64,000 bases of DNA from Euclidia mi. Lineage: Eukaryota; Arthropoda; Insecta; Lepidoptera; Erebidae. Both the position numbers and the translations under genes were made by a program. Below, piece after piece: positions 22,935 through 35,815 of this stretch. Position 1 is the first letter of the stretch, and each line of letters opens with the position of its first letter. The stretch covers positions 1,344,830 through 1,408,829 of the forward strand of contig OX123191.2 in assembly GCA_944739405.2 (NCBI GenBank), read 5' to 3'. The notes under the pieces are model-generated. The model was not told the origin of the DNA, made no database searches, and was given only the letters and a program-made list of their open reading frames with translations.

Positions 22935-23440
22935 TATATATATTTCTTAAAAATATATCGCTAATTTGTCTAAGGTAAAGTTATTTCTATTGCATCCAAG
23001 ACCTTCGTCTGTCAGCATGGCGTCCGTTCGCCAGATTTGGCTAAATAATTGATTTTCACAACGGACATATCTAATATACTACACACAAAATCTATTCGTT
23101 AAATAATCACGCCTGTAAAGAACTCGTAACATCGTGGCTTAAATCCAAAAATTACGAAGAAATAGAAAATTTATTTACTACTGTTAAGTGATCATCTTGT
23201 AAGAAAAAATAAATAAAAAAAAAAATAAAAAAAAAGAAAAGATATGAGTGTGCACAGATGGAAAAACTTTACTGCAACTGTGTTTTCATTAACCAAATAT
23301 AATAATACTATAATAACATTTAATTTTTAAATTAAAATCTCAACGAAAACTTAATTTGCTTTAGTTCACATACATCGTGATTTTACTTCACGTTCGTCAT
23401 AAGCATACCAATAATGCGTATATTGTTTTTACTGACTATG
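22935..23440. other. AT-rich, A-rich simple sequence, no gene
   Basis: Contains an A-rich run at about 23204-23240. No gene or recognised repeat. Confidence 0.45.
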
Positions 23441-23746
23441 TAGGAATGTTTAGGTACCTACCGTCATAATTATAATCTAATAATTTACTTACCCACATTT
23501 AATTATTGTATTTTTGTTACCTATTTACTTTTTGTTTATAGTGTTTTAAGATTTGTAGTACTACGTCTGTTTGATTATGTTGTTTCTGGAAGGTATCTGG
23601 CGTCTAAGACACAGGCTCGGCCTAGTTTAGACGTCAGGGTTCACTGAATAATAATAAGCAGTTAATGTACTATAGGTTAAGAAAACATTGTATTATTGTA
23701 TGTTTTTTTGTACCAATAAAGTTATTATTATTAAAAAAAAAATACA
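23441..23746 (+). repeat. LINE-type 3' end with conserved hairpin
   Basis: Ends with TTATTATTATT and an A-tail at about 23734-23743, preceded by ACCAATAAAG. It contains the hairpin at 23601-23633 with loop core ACACAGG-N5-CCTAG, also present in the 3' UTR of the LINE at 42.1-44.8 kb. The 5' boundary is a guess; no RT coding sequence remains. Confidence 0.5.
23601..23633 (+). other. LINE 3' UTR hairpin, copy 1
   Basis: CGTCTAA at 23601-23607 pairs with TTAGACG at 23627-23633. The loop contains ACACAGG and CCTAG, which can form a short inner stem AGG/CCT. Confidence 0.6.
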
Positions 23747-26700
23747 AGTAGTATAGTAGGATTAGTTATTATTTTTACGTCACCACGTAATGCTCAAATT
23801 TCAGTTAGCAATATGCTTCTATTGATGCATATTACTTATTATTTTATTGGTTTATGTGTCTTTGTAAAAAATAATTGTTGTGGATTCTGTTTACTATCAC
23901 CAGTGTCAGCAGTTGTAGGCAGATGCGCCAATCCAGTAAATAACAATGAAATAAAAAATGAAAATTATTAATATGTGCACTAGTAGCTTAGTTGTGATTT
24001 CAAACTAAATTATAACATAGCTATATATTTTGCATCCAGAGTGTCACAAATGCATTGTGTTGAATGTTGTTGGTTTGATTACAAACCAAATAAACTTCTA
24101 GTGGACCAGAGTTTTCAGCTTCAATTCCATTGTGTCCTTTAGTAGAATATTCATAAAGAGACCCACAATGCACTATTCATTTCGACAAAGAAATAGTAAA
24201 CTGAAAGCCCGTTGCTTCTTTACCGATCCGCTTCTCATTAAAGAGTCAAAGCAACTATCTGTGGGTTAATAATCCGTAAGTCTCTAAAAAAAAAGCTTCA
24301 ATTAAACTACGACACCAATAAAGCTTACTTAAACCTATTCAGGAGTTTGACACCCAAAGTTCGGAGGTCAAGACAGATACGATCAGTATCACCGAATCCT
24401 CTATTTATTTGAAACAATTTCTGAGACGAAACAAATCGTCGGCCATTTGTATAACATAACTACGATTATTTGGCTGTCGCGACGAATAGAAGTGAGTTAT
24501 GACTATCGAAATGATGTTACGGCCGATGAAAACTATTTGAATCGCGCCATTTGTCATCTGCAACGATTATTGCTTGGTATATTTTTCATTAATGTGTTGT
24601 GAAGGATTTCGTTTTTCGTGGATGCGTTGTGGTATTTTCGATTATGAATTACTCTGTTGATGGTAAAATATTTCTGTTTGGAAGTTGTAATATTGCTATT
24701 AAGTATTTACCTGTAAGCAGAAATATTATTAGGTACCAAGTTTTTCAAGTCATATGAATAGGATAGCAGGTCTACTAAATTATTGATTTCTTACGAAATA
24801 ATATTGGAGATTTCAGTCATTTAAAATTAATGATATTCACGAAAGCAATGAGTTGCGAGTATTATATTTGTTGTAGCATGCCTTGCTCCTTTATGTGATA
24901 CCTCCATATTTTGCATTATGATACTCATCATCTTCTTAGCGTTAGTCTAACAAGATTAACAGAACTTTAGCTCTCCATATTATTACAAGGAAATTTTAAT
25001 TTGGCACCGGACGCCAATTCCCCTGTATTTTTGCAGTTAATATTTTACGCAAAATTATGAAAGATTTTTCCAAATGAACGTTACTTTTATCACATCCAAC
25101 TTTCTAGCGATAAGCTCGGCTTTCAATTAACTGGCTTAGTAATTAAAATCAAAGGTATGAGATGAAAATAATTTTCTTAAAAGGATCTTAAATCGAAATA
25201 CAAAAAAGCATTGTGACGTGAAAAAAGCTTCAAATCTTGTAAAAGAATGTATTGAATGCGAACTCAAGTGTTTAAAAAATCAACTTTAAACTTGTTCTAC
25301 TACTGAACTAGTAGTTTTAGATTTAATTTTTTGCAGAGTTGGAGCAAGTTTTCTTTGTAGCCGAGTCTTATAAATAACTCAGTAAAGAAATCTAAGAGTT
25401 CAGATGTCAGTTTAAGCTGTGAGTCGGGCCTTAGTGCAGTACTGGGGCGAAAAGGGACTATTCAACAGTAAGAACAGAAGTTCATTGCACTTTATTTTAT
25501 TTATTTATAATATTTATTTTTAGGAAATCTATAAAAACAACATCTATTTTGTTTAATGATAAATGTGTGTAATGACATCTAACGGCCACAAAAACTAATA
25601 AAAATTGATATGTTTTTATTAGGTATTTTATAATTTACATGCCTTCCATTTTTGTTTGGTCTGGCGAATGTTTTATTTTATAATTGTTAAAATAGAAACT
25701 AAAATTAATTTATTGTGGATGGAAGTAAAAGGAACTTTAATATTTAGGAAATCGATAATATAAACAGCGACTCTACTGGCATCTATCGGTACAATACAAA
25801 AACTAAATAAAGAAGTCACGAGCCAAATCTCTTTGCTCCGGTTCTGTATCGCGCTTACACAGTCTGCTGGCACTAAGGGCCGGTGTACAGAGCGATTGCT
25901 CAATACTTTTGTAGTTTCACAATAAGTTTTCGCTACTTTATTATAAGAGTAACGATTGTAGAATATCGTCTAGACAATGTATTAGATCGCGTTTTTGTCA
26001 TCAGAACTGCACACTGCACTAGAACTAATTTCAACTGTGTCTGAAACTAGATTATATTATTATTATGGACATATTGATATTGTAGCTCGAATATTGGAAA
26101 CAATATGAATGGGTATCTGATCAAGTATATAAAGTGCAGTAAAAACTAAAGATTTATAATTGCTAGAATTTTATCTTAGGAAATATTTGTATAGCCTGTT
26201 GGTCATAGGTTCGATTCCACCCAGGGCAAATCTCTTTGTGAAGAGCGCGATGATGAGTTGTTCTGTGCCTTTAGCAATTTTATTTGTAATATACATCGGT
26301 AATCTAGACTCCATAGTACTAGACTGCGCCTAGTTTGTTAGTAGATAGTTGTTTCTGAGTTGTCAACTGAATATTTATTATTATTTCACTTTTCTGTTCA
26401 AAAGTATTAATCGCAAAATGATTTTTATAAATATCTGTATCAAAATTAGGTGAGATAATAGAAAATAATATATAAATCGATGACTTAGATCGTTTTATAA
26501 AAACCATTTTTTTTTACTACAAGTACAGGTAACAGAGAAAAAAGAAGAGAATTTATTATATATTTTCCTTTTCTCATGATACTCTAATACAGAGACAGTC
26601 TGATATTAAAGCGTGTCCACACTTCTGTACAAGCCCTACACATCACATTCTATGGGATTCAATGCATTATCCTCGACGTCACAGATATCTATAGCTCACA

Positions 26701-27231
26701 AGTTGAGTTCTGAATCTGTCCGTGTGCATTAGCACGGATGCTGCAGATTTAGCGAGCAGAGCACGAACCGGCGATATATACTGTGGAAAATAGTACTGTC
26801 TATGTTTCAATAAAGAGCTATTACAGAGTAAGTCAGAAATCAAATTGGTCTAAGTTGTTTAGTTTGGTATAGAAGGCTGGAATGAGAATTGTGTATACCT
26901 ATTTATTATATTTTATGCGTTTTATCTATTTTTCCCAAGGTACTTTACTTTGAAACTTAATTGTGATAAATTATTTCTGATTATTTTCGAACGATTTAGA
27001 GGATTAATTTTTAAGGTAGTGGATCCAATGCAATTTGCAGTTTAGTCTTAGTTCATTTATCTTATAAGCCCGCTGCCGACGTTGGGTGGATTCGCGGAGT
27101 AACTTTAAAGGTGCCGCACGCGTCCATCCACAAAATCCAGCGCTGTGGGAAGTCGGCTTTACCGATTTAATTTTCAGTATTGTGAATTGTAGAAAAATAC
27201 GGCCCTTAGGTACAGACTTCTAACTTCATTT
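23747..27231. other. Long AT-rich stretch, no gene seen
   Basis: Only short ORFs without domains. A tRNA-like or SINE remnant with ATAGGTTCGATTCCACCC lies near 26206-26225. No exon structure could be supported. Confidence 0.45.
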
Positions 27232-28790
27232 TTTATTTATTTATTTATTTATTAATAGGACAACTTACAAAACATACACTTAGTAAAGGATTTAACAAGT
27301 TTTGTTGAGTGGCTCAAGCAATAGTGCTGTTTCAATTACAAGTTGCCACGGCATGCATTACAATTCACAAGGTATTAGAACAAACAAGGTTATTGGATAT
27401 TTTTATATGACAAACTTTAACTAATTTAATATAAGATAATATTAAGTACTTAAGACTAAGACTCGAAACACATCATACATTGTCAAACATTTAGTGTCGG
27501 TTGTATAGTATAAACAATAATTATACCTATAATTATACAATGTATCGCGGGAACAACATAACTGTAGGTACGCGGAATGTCTGAAAAAGGCAACCCAACG
27601 CAATAAATAATAGAAAAGAAAAAGAAAATATGATAGTCTATACTAATATCATCTAAACTAGACTATATTAGTATTATAAAGCTAAAGATATTGTTTGTTT
27701 TTTTTTTTAAATTCCTTCACCTCTTGTTAGCTGCGGTGTCTATGAATGCTATAGGCCATATATGCACCATGGGCGAAGCCGGGGCGAACCGCTAGTAATA
27801 TTATATTTCATGTTAAATTTAAAGAATTGTTTTTAACACTGTTTTGTATTTTACAAGATTGTGCGTGAATAAGTCACAGTCTTTGATAACCGAGATGGTG
27901 TTGTAGGCTTTTTGTAGTCGGTTTATAGGAGAATTAAGGCCCAGGTTGCTGTGTGCGCGTTGAGGGGCGAAGGGATGAAAACTATTTTTTCGCGGCAATT
28001 TGAAAGGAGTATTGAACCGTAACTTTGTCACTAATTGTGGACAGTCAACTACATTATTAATTAATTTATACAGCAATATTTGATTAAAAAATTTTCTTCT
28101 GTTTTTAAGACTGTTCATTTCATAAAATTTTAGGCGGCCATTATAAGATGAGAGTTGTTTTGCCTTTTGACTTTGGTACGCAAGGTGGTAAACGAAACGC
28201 TTTTGTACACGCTCTACCGTATTACTATGAACTTCGTAATTTGGTGACCATACGGAACTGCAATATTCGAGACCTGACCTTACTATGCTATTATAGACAT
28301 TTATTGTAGTTGACGCACTTTTAAAATCCTTGCAGTTTCTTACTACAAATCCTAGAAGTTTATACTCTTTTGAAGTTATATTGTTAATGTGTGTATCAAA
28401 TCTTAATTTTTTATCAAAAGTAACGCCTAAATCCTTGTATGTATCAATTAATTTAATTTTGTTGTCCAGTATAGAATAAGTAGTATTGTAGGAATGTTTT
28501 TTTCTAGAGAAGTGCATATGATAGCATTTATCGCTATTTAGGGTCATTTTGTTGTCAGAACACCATTTCACGATGCGATTTATGTCATCTTGAAGAAGAT
28601 TGAAGTCGGTGACTGAATTTATTGTTTTAGCGATTTTTAGGTCATCAGCGTACAAGTAGCTAAGGGAATTGTGAAAGCATGAGGTAATATCGTTGATGAA
28701 TATATTGAAGAACGTAGGACCGAGGTGGGATCCCTGCGGTACACCCGAGGATGCCATAAAAGACTCAGAAATAAATCCGTTAATTTAGAT
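27232..28790 (-). mobile_element. Second LINE type, 5'-truncated, RT ORF open
   Basis: The minus-strand ORF 27819-28757 carries GVPQGSHLGPTFFNIFINDI, the active-site motif LYADDLKI, then WCSDNKMTLNSDKC and the C-terminal RT-like domain (VRSGLEYCSSVWSPNY). The frame enters from upstream near 28790, where the copy is truncated, so fingers and endonuclease are missing. The 3' UTR runs to a (TTTA)n run at about 27232-27260 on the + strand, the copy's tail. PQGSHLGP and LYADD separate it from the LINEs at 16 and 48 kb. A Helitron-like element lies in its 3' UTR. Confidence 0.85.
27637..27795 (+). mobile_element. Helitron-like non-autonomous element in LINE 3' UTR
   Basis: It ends in GAACCG then CTAG followed by T, and contains TATTAGTATTATAAAGC near its start, like the element at 31927-32126. 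The 5' end is uncertain because an inverted copy of the start motif (TCTATACTAATAT) lies directly before it. Confidence 0.45.
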
Positions 28791-28794
28791 TTAT

Positions 28795-31200
28795 TTTATT
28801 TAGATAAGATTTTTAATTCTAATGTGTTCGCACTGTTCCCCTGTACGTAGAACTTAACCGCTAACAAATTCAGAATGTGCCTCATTTGGTGCAAAGTTAA
28901 TACCGTCTCTTACTCTTGCATTTCGTTGCATATTCATGGTGACTCAAGTCGGTTCACGCGTTGGTATGGTAATGCGTTGTTAGGTAAAGAATGCACGATT
29001 TATCTGCGCCTTCTAGCTTGGAAGAGTTCCAGGACTTGAAAAGTAGGTAACAGCATCACAATGGGCCAAAAGATCTCGGGTATAATTATGTGCCTACGCA
29101 ACATTATGATGATCTGCTTAGAATCAAACTCAAACTCAAATATGTTTATTTCCATAAAAATGTTTAAATTTTTTGGACACGTCAGAAAGTCATACAAATA
29201 AAAATAAAAAAAGTAACTTTAAATGCATATTAACATAATTGAGCATTGAAAAAAAAATGCCTGTTCAGAAAGTAGAGCCTCGTGAGAAGAATCAGGCAAG
29301 AAACTCCGGAATCGAATGCATTGTCCTTTTCATCATCATACAACTGATGAAATCTTTTGGACAACGGCGTAAGCAAAAACACTAGTGACATCTAACTGAC
29401 ACCGATGGTTTTACAAAGACATGTCACGGTTGAAGAATCTGAATCGCGATCGCGGTGAAATAAGTTACATACACGGTCGCCAAATATACACGTTTTTCAT
29501 CAAATATCGAGTGCTGATGTCTAACAAGCACAATCAGAGGATCCTACCTCTGATTAATGGAACATCACACTTTGATTGAAATCTGCAGTGTCAATAATGA
29601 CATTACATGACAGATAAAGGCCAAAGCACATAGGTCTACAAAGTCCAAACGCTTCCAATGTTAAAATATGTGTTATCTATCAGACGTATGATGAATGTTT
29701 ATGAGTCAGTTCTGTTAATCCGTAAACATGGCGCTTGCATCATTGCCGAAATATTGGACACTCAAAACAAAGTACGTGATAAATACTCCGAAAGACAACG
29801 AAAAACTAATGTATATGAATATCGTCATAGGTGGAAATAGTAAGCAGTCCTTCATATTTTTTTAAGCTTACACAAAACTCGTCTTCATTAGTCAATACAA
29901 AAGACAAAATACCTCATTACAAAATTGGACATCCCAAAACATAATATATTCAAAGAAAAATAATTATCAGAAGCATTAATGTACTGAACAAAAGTTTGTA
30001 GTAATAAATTATGTTTTATTGAGGGCCGACTACTGTCTTGTTTTTAATCGCTGTTCAATTTGCTCTGATTTATAGATCTGTGTTGTGTAAGGAAAGTAAT
30101 ATTGGCTGATAAATAGCCTCTTAAAGCTCTTTGTCAAAGTTGTCTTTATGAGATATGTGGAACTAATTTGGTTTGGCCATTAGATGTTTTAATGGAAATA
30201 GGATTTCCTTGGATTAAAATTTTCGCGGAACATATATTATAATTACATTTAATAATTTATTTTATTAAGCTTTATGTTTATTATAGATTGATAGACACGT
30301 TTTCTGAAAAAGCTGGTGTATTTTCACGTTAATAAAGCCCTATGAGTATAAAAAGTAATGAATGAAGGAGCATTTTGTCAAAAGGAAAATAAAACAACAC
30401 AACAGGCGTTTATTGAGCACAATGCGCAATTATGTGCCACTGTTAAGTTGAAACCAGCCGTCAAGTATAACAAAAACTCTTGTACTAGCGTTCAAACGCC
30501 TGTTCGTGTTCACGTAGAAATTTTAGTATAATATTACTAGGAAGTAGCATTCTCCTAATTCATGAACTAAGGAAATGCCTCTAAAATCCAATTTGACGTG
30601 ATAATTCTTCATAATTTTGTCTATAACGACAAAAACACTTTGTGAACTGACAAAAACTACTTAAATCGTGTCCCTTAAATACTTGTGTAGATATTCATTT
30701 AGATACTCGACCATATACTTGATTAACGAAGGACGGCCGCAGACGAAAAACTATTAATCAGACCCTCCTTTTTATGGGTGCCAACTAAGCAGTCACTTTT
30801 GTAGTTGCCCTTATCTTCGATTTTGTTATAATATTCCGTCAGAAGTCGCGTAATAAGGGATTAAGAGGCATGTCCCTATGGGCGGTCGAGATCTAATAAT
30901 TCGAGAGGCTTCGAGACAGATTGGCTTAGCCTATAAGGCAATTATACTATGCTATTGGTAGGATCTTAAGCCGAAATCTGTGTAATGAAATGATTCATCG
31001 TATTTAGGTGTCATTGATCTGGCTGTGTTGTGTTATTAAGTTGTTATAATATATTGGTTAGTTCAAATACATTACAAGATATCAAACTAGAAGTGAAAAT
31101 AAAGAAATATCAAATTGAATTTCTCTTTGTTGTTAGGAATACTTTTTGATCGATGCTTTTTGAATTGTAAAGTCAATAGAAATAGTTAATTATGTAGAGT
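28795..31200. other. Mixed repeat fragments, no gene
   Basis: Near 29120-29160 there is a TCAAACTCAAACTCAAA run, probably a LINE tail in reverse. At 29728-29760 there is a fragment CATGGCGCTTGCATCATTGC shared with 35.7 and 41.0 kb. The rest shows nothing recognisable. Confidence 0.4.
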
Positions 31201-31210
31201 AATATTAGGT

Positions 31211-31478
31211 ATCTGACTGCCTCCGTGGTCCAATGGTTAGCGTATGCGATGCTGATTGGAGGTCCCGGGTTCGATTCTCGGGTCGGGCAAAAGTGTTACT
31301 GGGTTTTTCCGAATACTCAGTAGCAGCCCGGCGTCTGGTGATGTGCCCGGTAACGGCAATAGGCTCGCCCCCTATTACGTGGGACCTAAAAATTCATGGC
31401 GAAATGTGGGTGTAATATTTACACCTCTGCCTACCCCTTCGGGGATACAGGCGTGAGAGTATAAATAAAAAAAAAAAA
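31211..31478 (+). repeat. SINE-1 full copy with target duplication
   Basis: The tRNA-like head has TGGTCCAATGGTTAGCG (A box) and GGGTTCGATTCTCGG (B box), followed by the SINE-1 body and an A-tail. It is flanked by AATATTAGGT at 31201-31210 and 31479-31488. This is the best-defined SINE in the window and serves as the reference for the family. It is not a working tRNA gene. Confidence 0.92.
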
Positions 31479-31522
31479 AATATTAGGTGTCATTTATCTA
31501 TGTCACGTGTGTTTATAATTGA

Positions 31523-31911
31523 GGGTAGCGATAGCCTAGTGGAGATAGATACCAACAGGCTGCCATGTAGGGGATATCGGGTTCGAATGCATGTTGCGCA
31601 CCACTGACATTTCGTAGTTATTTGCGTATTGAATTGTTAATTATCGCTTGCCCCGTGCCTCGGAGAGCACGTTATGCCGTCGGTGATGGCTGTCATGAAC
31701 TTCTTTGACAGTCGTTATACGTCGTTACTAGACTTCGTATAACGACTCTCAGAATAAACTGACACTAGTTCAAACCATGGAATATCGTTATCCGTTTGGG
31801 TTGCGAAGGTCAGACAGGCAGACGCTCCGTACAATGGTTATATTCAGTCAAACCCGGATGCACTAGGAAGCAAGCCCTGAATTGCACATGGGATAACGTG
31901 GATGATGATGA
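31523..31911 (+). repeat. SINE-2 reference copy
   Basis: It starts with GGTAGCGATAGCCTAGTGG, has B box GGGTTCGAATGC, then TGCCTCGGAGAGCACG and AAACCATGGAATATCG, and ends near GGATAACGTGGATGATGATG. No fold-back duplications, unlike the copy at 94-487. Confidence 0.8.
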
Positions 31912-31926
31912 CATGTCTATATCTTA

Positions 31927-32126
31927 TCTTATACTAATATATAAAGCTGAAGAGTTTGTTTGTTTGTTTGGTTGAACGCGCTAATCTCAGGAACTAATGG
32001 TCCGATTTGAAAAAATCTTTCCGTGTTTATAGAGGAAGGCTATAGGCTATATAACATCGCGTTATGAGCGATGGGAGCGGAGCAGTAGCCTTAAATAACG
32101 CGGGTGTAACCGCGGGCATCCTCTAG
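31927..32126 (+). mobile_element. Helitron-like non-autonomous element, subfamily 2
   Basis: It begins TCTTATACTAATATATAAAG after an A, and ends GGCATCCTCTAG before a T. It shares its ends with the elements at 22073 and 43418 but has a different middle (TTGTTTGTTTGGTTGAACGC, CTATATAACATCGCGTTATG). No ORF. Confidence 0.65.
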
Positions 32127-32717
32127 TAGGTAATAATACGAAATAATGTTTATCAGTTATCTGATTTCCATAGCACAGGACCTGTCTGTCTAATTTGGGA
32201 TTAGATGACCGTGTGTCACTTCTCCAGCGGCATCATATTATATTTACTCCATATTCAGCTGTGTTACACTTAGTAAGGTTATATGTAGCCAAAACCCATA
32301 ATACCTCAATTTTACCCTTAAGATAATTTCAGTAACCCTCGGCATTAGCTAGGCAGATTAATGTAATTAATAGCGTAGTTAGATTTAATCAATCGTATAA
32401 TAATTGAAAACGGATTATCACTTACGACCATAAACATGATTTAATCACCCATATTATCAATATAATGACCATGAGAATATTATTACTGTCGAACTATATA
32501 TCTTATACGTTTACATTAGGACATCTACATTTTGAAGTGAGTGCTACAGCATCCTATTCAGAAATCTCTACAGAACCGAGTACTCAAGTCATACTAGCTT
32601 TAGTACAAATGTGTTGGTTTCAACGGGGAAATACTACACCCATCTACGTTTGAAGTAATAGTGTATGTATAGTTGCGTTTCGTTTGGTCAGCAAAAATGC
32701 CTCATCATCACCCCTTT

Positions 32718-33003
32718 ACTGTCCCACTGCTGGGCACGGGCCTCTTCTCAGTATGAGAAGGGTAAGGCCATAGTCCACCACGGTGGCCAAGTGTGGGTTG
32801 GCAGACTTCACAGGTTTTTCGAGAACATTATGGAGAACTCTCAGACATGCAGGTTTCCTTACGATGTTTTCCTTCACCGATTAGCAAGCAATAATTAATA
32901 TTTAATACGCACTTAACCACGAAAAGTCATTGGTGCTTGCTGTTGATTCGAACCAGAGACCCTCTGCGTAGCAGTCTGTCGGTCTCTCCACTCAGAAATC
33001 GCT
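32718..33003 (-). repeat. SINE-2B copy, minus strand
   Basis: Reverse-strand order: head with GATTTCTGAGTGGAGAGACC, a B-box-like TTCGAATC region, AGGAAACCTGCATGTCTGAG and CTTGGCCACCGTGGTGGACT, ending near GCAGTGGGAC. Same family as 1990-2310. Confidence 0.7.
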
Positions 33004-35698
33004 GCTTATCCAAATAATCTTCCCTAAACAGATGCTCTCAAACCTTTTTCTACTCGTTCTCTACTTAGCATTAGGTTTGTTACTCTAGAATTACTTATGT
33101 CATACTTAAAGACACAGCTAGATGTGTAAGCCGGAGTTTCTTCCTTACTATCAAATGAACCGCTGTTTCATCTTCCTCCATCCAAAAAGAAGTAATACAA
33201 ACATAAGGCTCAGGAGAGTTTACCAAATAATTGCTTTTATACTTATATTACTAGCCTGTACAACTTCAGAAGTTAGTTAATTTATTTGATGACAACGTGT
33301 GAAGGATATCATAGAACTCGAAATAATATCTGGGTTAAAAAAGTTTTAAGTATTCAAAAATTGTTTGCAGTTGTATCGAAACATTTCACCTTAAACCCTC
33401 TATTTTCTTCATAATGTTAATTTCAGTAAATTTAGAAGAATGAAAGAGGAGACGAAAAGCATTGAATTTCTCAGCAACAAATTAGCTTATGATTTCTCTA
33501 ACAATGAAATCACGTATATAGAGATCGTCCAACTGACGATTTATAAACACCCTTTAAAGCTTTCGTCTCTCTTATATCGTAACAAAAAAGTAACACTGAA
33601 ACTCCAAACTACATATTTGAGCTAAAACATCTTAATGAACAAAAAGCAAAACTGCAAATTAATCCACAAAACCGACCCAACCCATTATTACAATCTGCGA
33701 ACAAAAACCTAATCAAAATGCGGCCGAAAAAAGTGTCCAGTTACCAAAATCGTTTTACAATGCGAGCCAAGCTGGCGTCGGAGTAAAATCAAACCTCAAA
33801 TCACACACCTCCATTGTCCCTGTAGAGAGGCGGGAGACAAGTGAATTGTAAATTGTTCAGTGCGCCCGAACTTTATTTTCGCTCGCCAGCTCAAATCGCG
33901 TCGATTGATTAAGCAACTGATATCGAGAGATTTGGCATAGCTTCGGTCTGAACGCTTAGTGTGTCGCATTTGGTATTTACAATCCCTTTAGCCTCAAGTG
34001 TAACTTCGCGTAATGATATGTTACGATGTACGTCCAACTTTTTACTGTATTGAAAGTTTTCGTTTTCAATGAAAATTCAAACTATGGGAACTTTTGGCTG
34101 TGATATGCAAACGGAACAACACGTTCAGTTTCGGAAGTGTTTGGGAAAAAGGAATATATATAGGAGAATACACCAATGGGAACTAGTTTTTGTATCACAA
34201 TACATTTATTTTGGGAAAGTGTAATTGTGAGAGGATGGTGAATCAGTCAATAAAGTGAAATTGACCAAGCAAAGCTAAACCTTTGCTATTTAAGTTACAA
34301 AAAATATCGTATTTTGTCTTTTACTAAAGACATCTTTTAAAGACACCAAATATAAAAAGAGGCGTATTTACGCATATGACAGGCATTATTTTAAGGCAGT
34401 TCCCTTTTAATTTAGGCTAAAATTACGGCAATTCAAAATAACTGAGTTTGAAGACAATAGCCTTATTGTCTGCTTTTATATTTTAGTCAATATGTCGGGC
34501 GTTATATTCCGATCCAAGCAAATGTGCCCCATTAAGTGCATGTAAAAATAATTAAGCGTATTATTCCAAAGAAAATTGAAAAGCATCAATAAAACCTAAA
34601 CAAATACACATCAGGGGTCATCACACACCCCGAAGTAAGAAAAGGCGGGGTATTGCACACCCCATAGTCCGAAAAGGCGTGCCTAGAAAGACTGGACAAT
34701 AGAATTCCATTGGAGCACTGGAGTGTTTTGAAAATCCTTGCTTTGTTTGAGATTTGATTGATAGTGGGTACTACGAGGTTGGCATTTAACTGTAGTAAAT
34801 AGAATATATATCAGCCATTGTTCTTCTGCAAGATTTGGAAGAATATGTTAAAATGATCATGGTAATTATCAGATCGTTATATAACGGGCTCTAAACCGCT
34901 CTAAATATTAGTTACACGACTGATGCTCACGGCGCAGTTGCGGCAACGTATGCTAACCGCGTTTCCCGTCAATCCGCCGCTAAGAGACAACCTTAATACC
35001 GCGGTGGTTTTAGTCAATTGACTGCATAGGAATCTAGGGAAGTCTTATACGTCTTTTGTTGCCACATGGAGCAGAGGAGTAAACGGAACGTGATAGTATT
35101 TCCACTGTTAGAAGAAAAAAGATGAATCTGTATCTTCATATTACCGACAGAATATATTTAAGACATGTACAAGGCGCAAGCCAAATATCTAAGAACCATG
35201 GACTCACAGTAAGAACGAAATTAGCAAACAAGCTGAACAAGCATTGACGACACAACACACAAGGAGCTTTAAAAAGCTTACTCGTCAGAAGTGTACGGTG
35301 CAAGATTATTGGGCTATCTTATTCAGGTATATTTTCGCAATTCAGTTTATTGGAAATATTTTTCGAAAACGTCTTCTTCGGGCTTAAATGTTATTTTTCT
35401 TTGCTTGATTTAAAACATATACAAATAGAGTAACCCTGGCTAGACTAAGACTGAAATAGATAGGGTTATAATTGTTATATTTTTCAATGAAAAGGAAACT
35501 GCCCTTTAATTTGGAGTGTGAATATGAATTCACCCATCCGAGCCACTTGTGAACTCTAAGCCACACTGCGTTTACCCACGCATAATTTTTAACTGCGCAA
35601 TGTTTTGTAGCATATAAGTTATTATCCACATCTTCCAGTACGTGTGCTTATATTGAAATCATCGTTACAAAATGTACGCGGCTAAAAAACACGCAAAG
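33004..35698. other. No gene supported
   Basis: A moderately GC-rich patch at about 33760-33970 could be a promoter or 5' exon but has no supported coding frame. A small imperfect duplication lies at 34630-34690. Confidence 0.4.
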
Positions 35699-35702
35699 CC
35701 AT

Positions 35703-35754
35703 GTTGCAAGCGCCATGTTCACGGATGTACATCCGTGAACATGGCGCTTGCAAC
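35703..35754. repeat. Perfect 52-bp palindrome in a dispersed repeat
   Basis: 35703-35728 and 35729-35754 are exact reverse complements with no spacer. The right half (CATGGCGCTTGCAACAGTGC onward) is the normal order of a dispersed repeat also present at 29.7 and 41.0 kb, so the left half is the inverted copy. Confidence 0.92.
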
Positions 35755-35815
35755 AGTGCCGAAATATCGTTTACTCCAAACAAAGGTACGTGGTATATAT
35801 CCCGAAAAACAATTT
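35729..35815 (+). repeat. Dispersed repeat with GCTTGCAACAGTGCCGAAAT
   Basis: It continues after the palindrome with GCCGAAATATCG, AAACAAAGGTACGTGG and TATCCCGAAAAACAA. The same series is at 41048-41115 and, more diverged, at 29728-29800. I suspect a LINE 3' region. Confidence 0.6.

Noticed and set aside
31215..31290. Possible tRNA gene
   Set aside because: It has A- and B-box-like sequences but belongs to a SINE with body, A-tail and target duplications, and the same head occurs in several other places.
33760..33970. CpG-bearing patch as the first exon of a gene
   Set aside because: No supported ORF, donor site or downstream coding exon could be linked to it.
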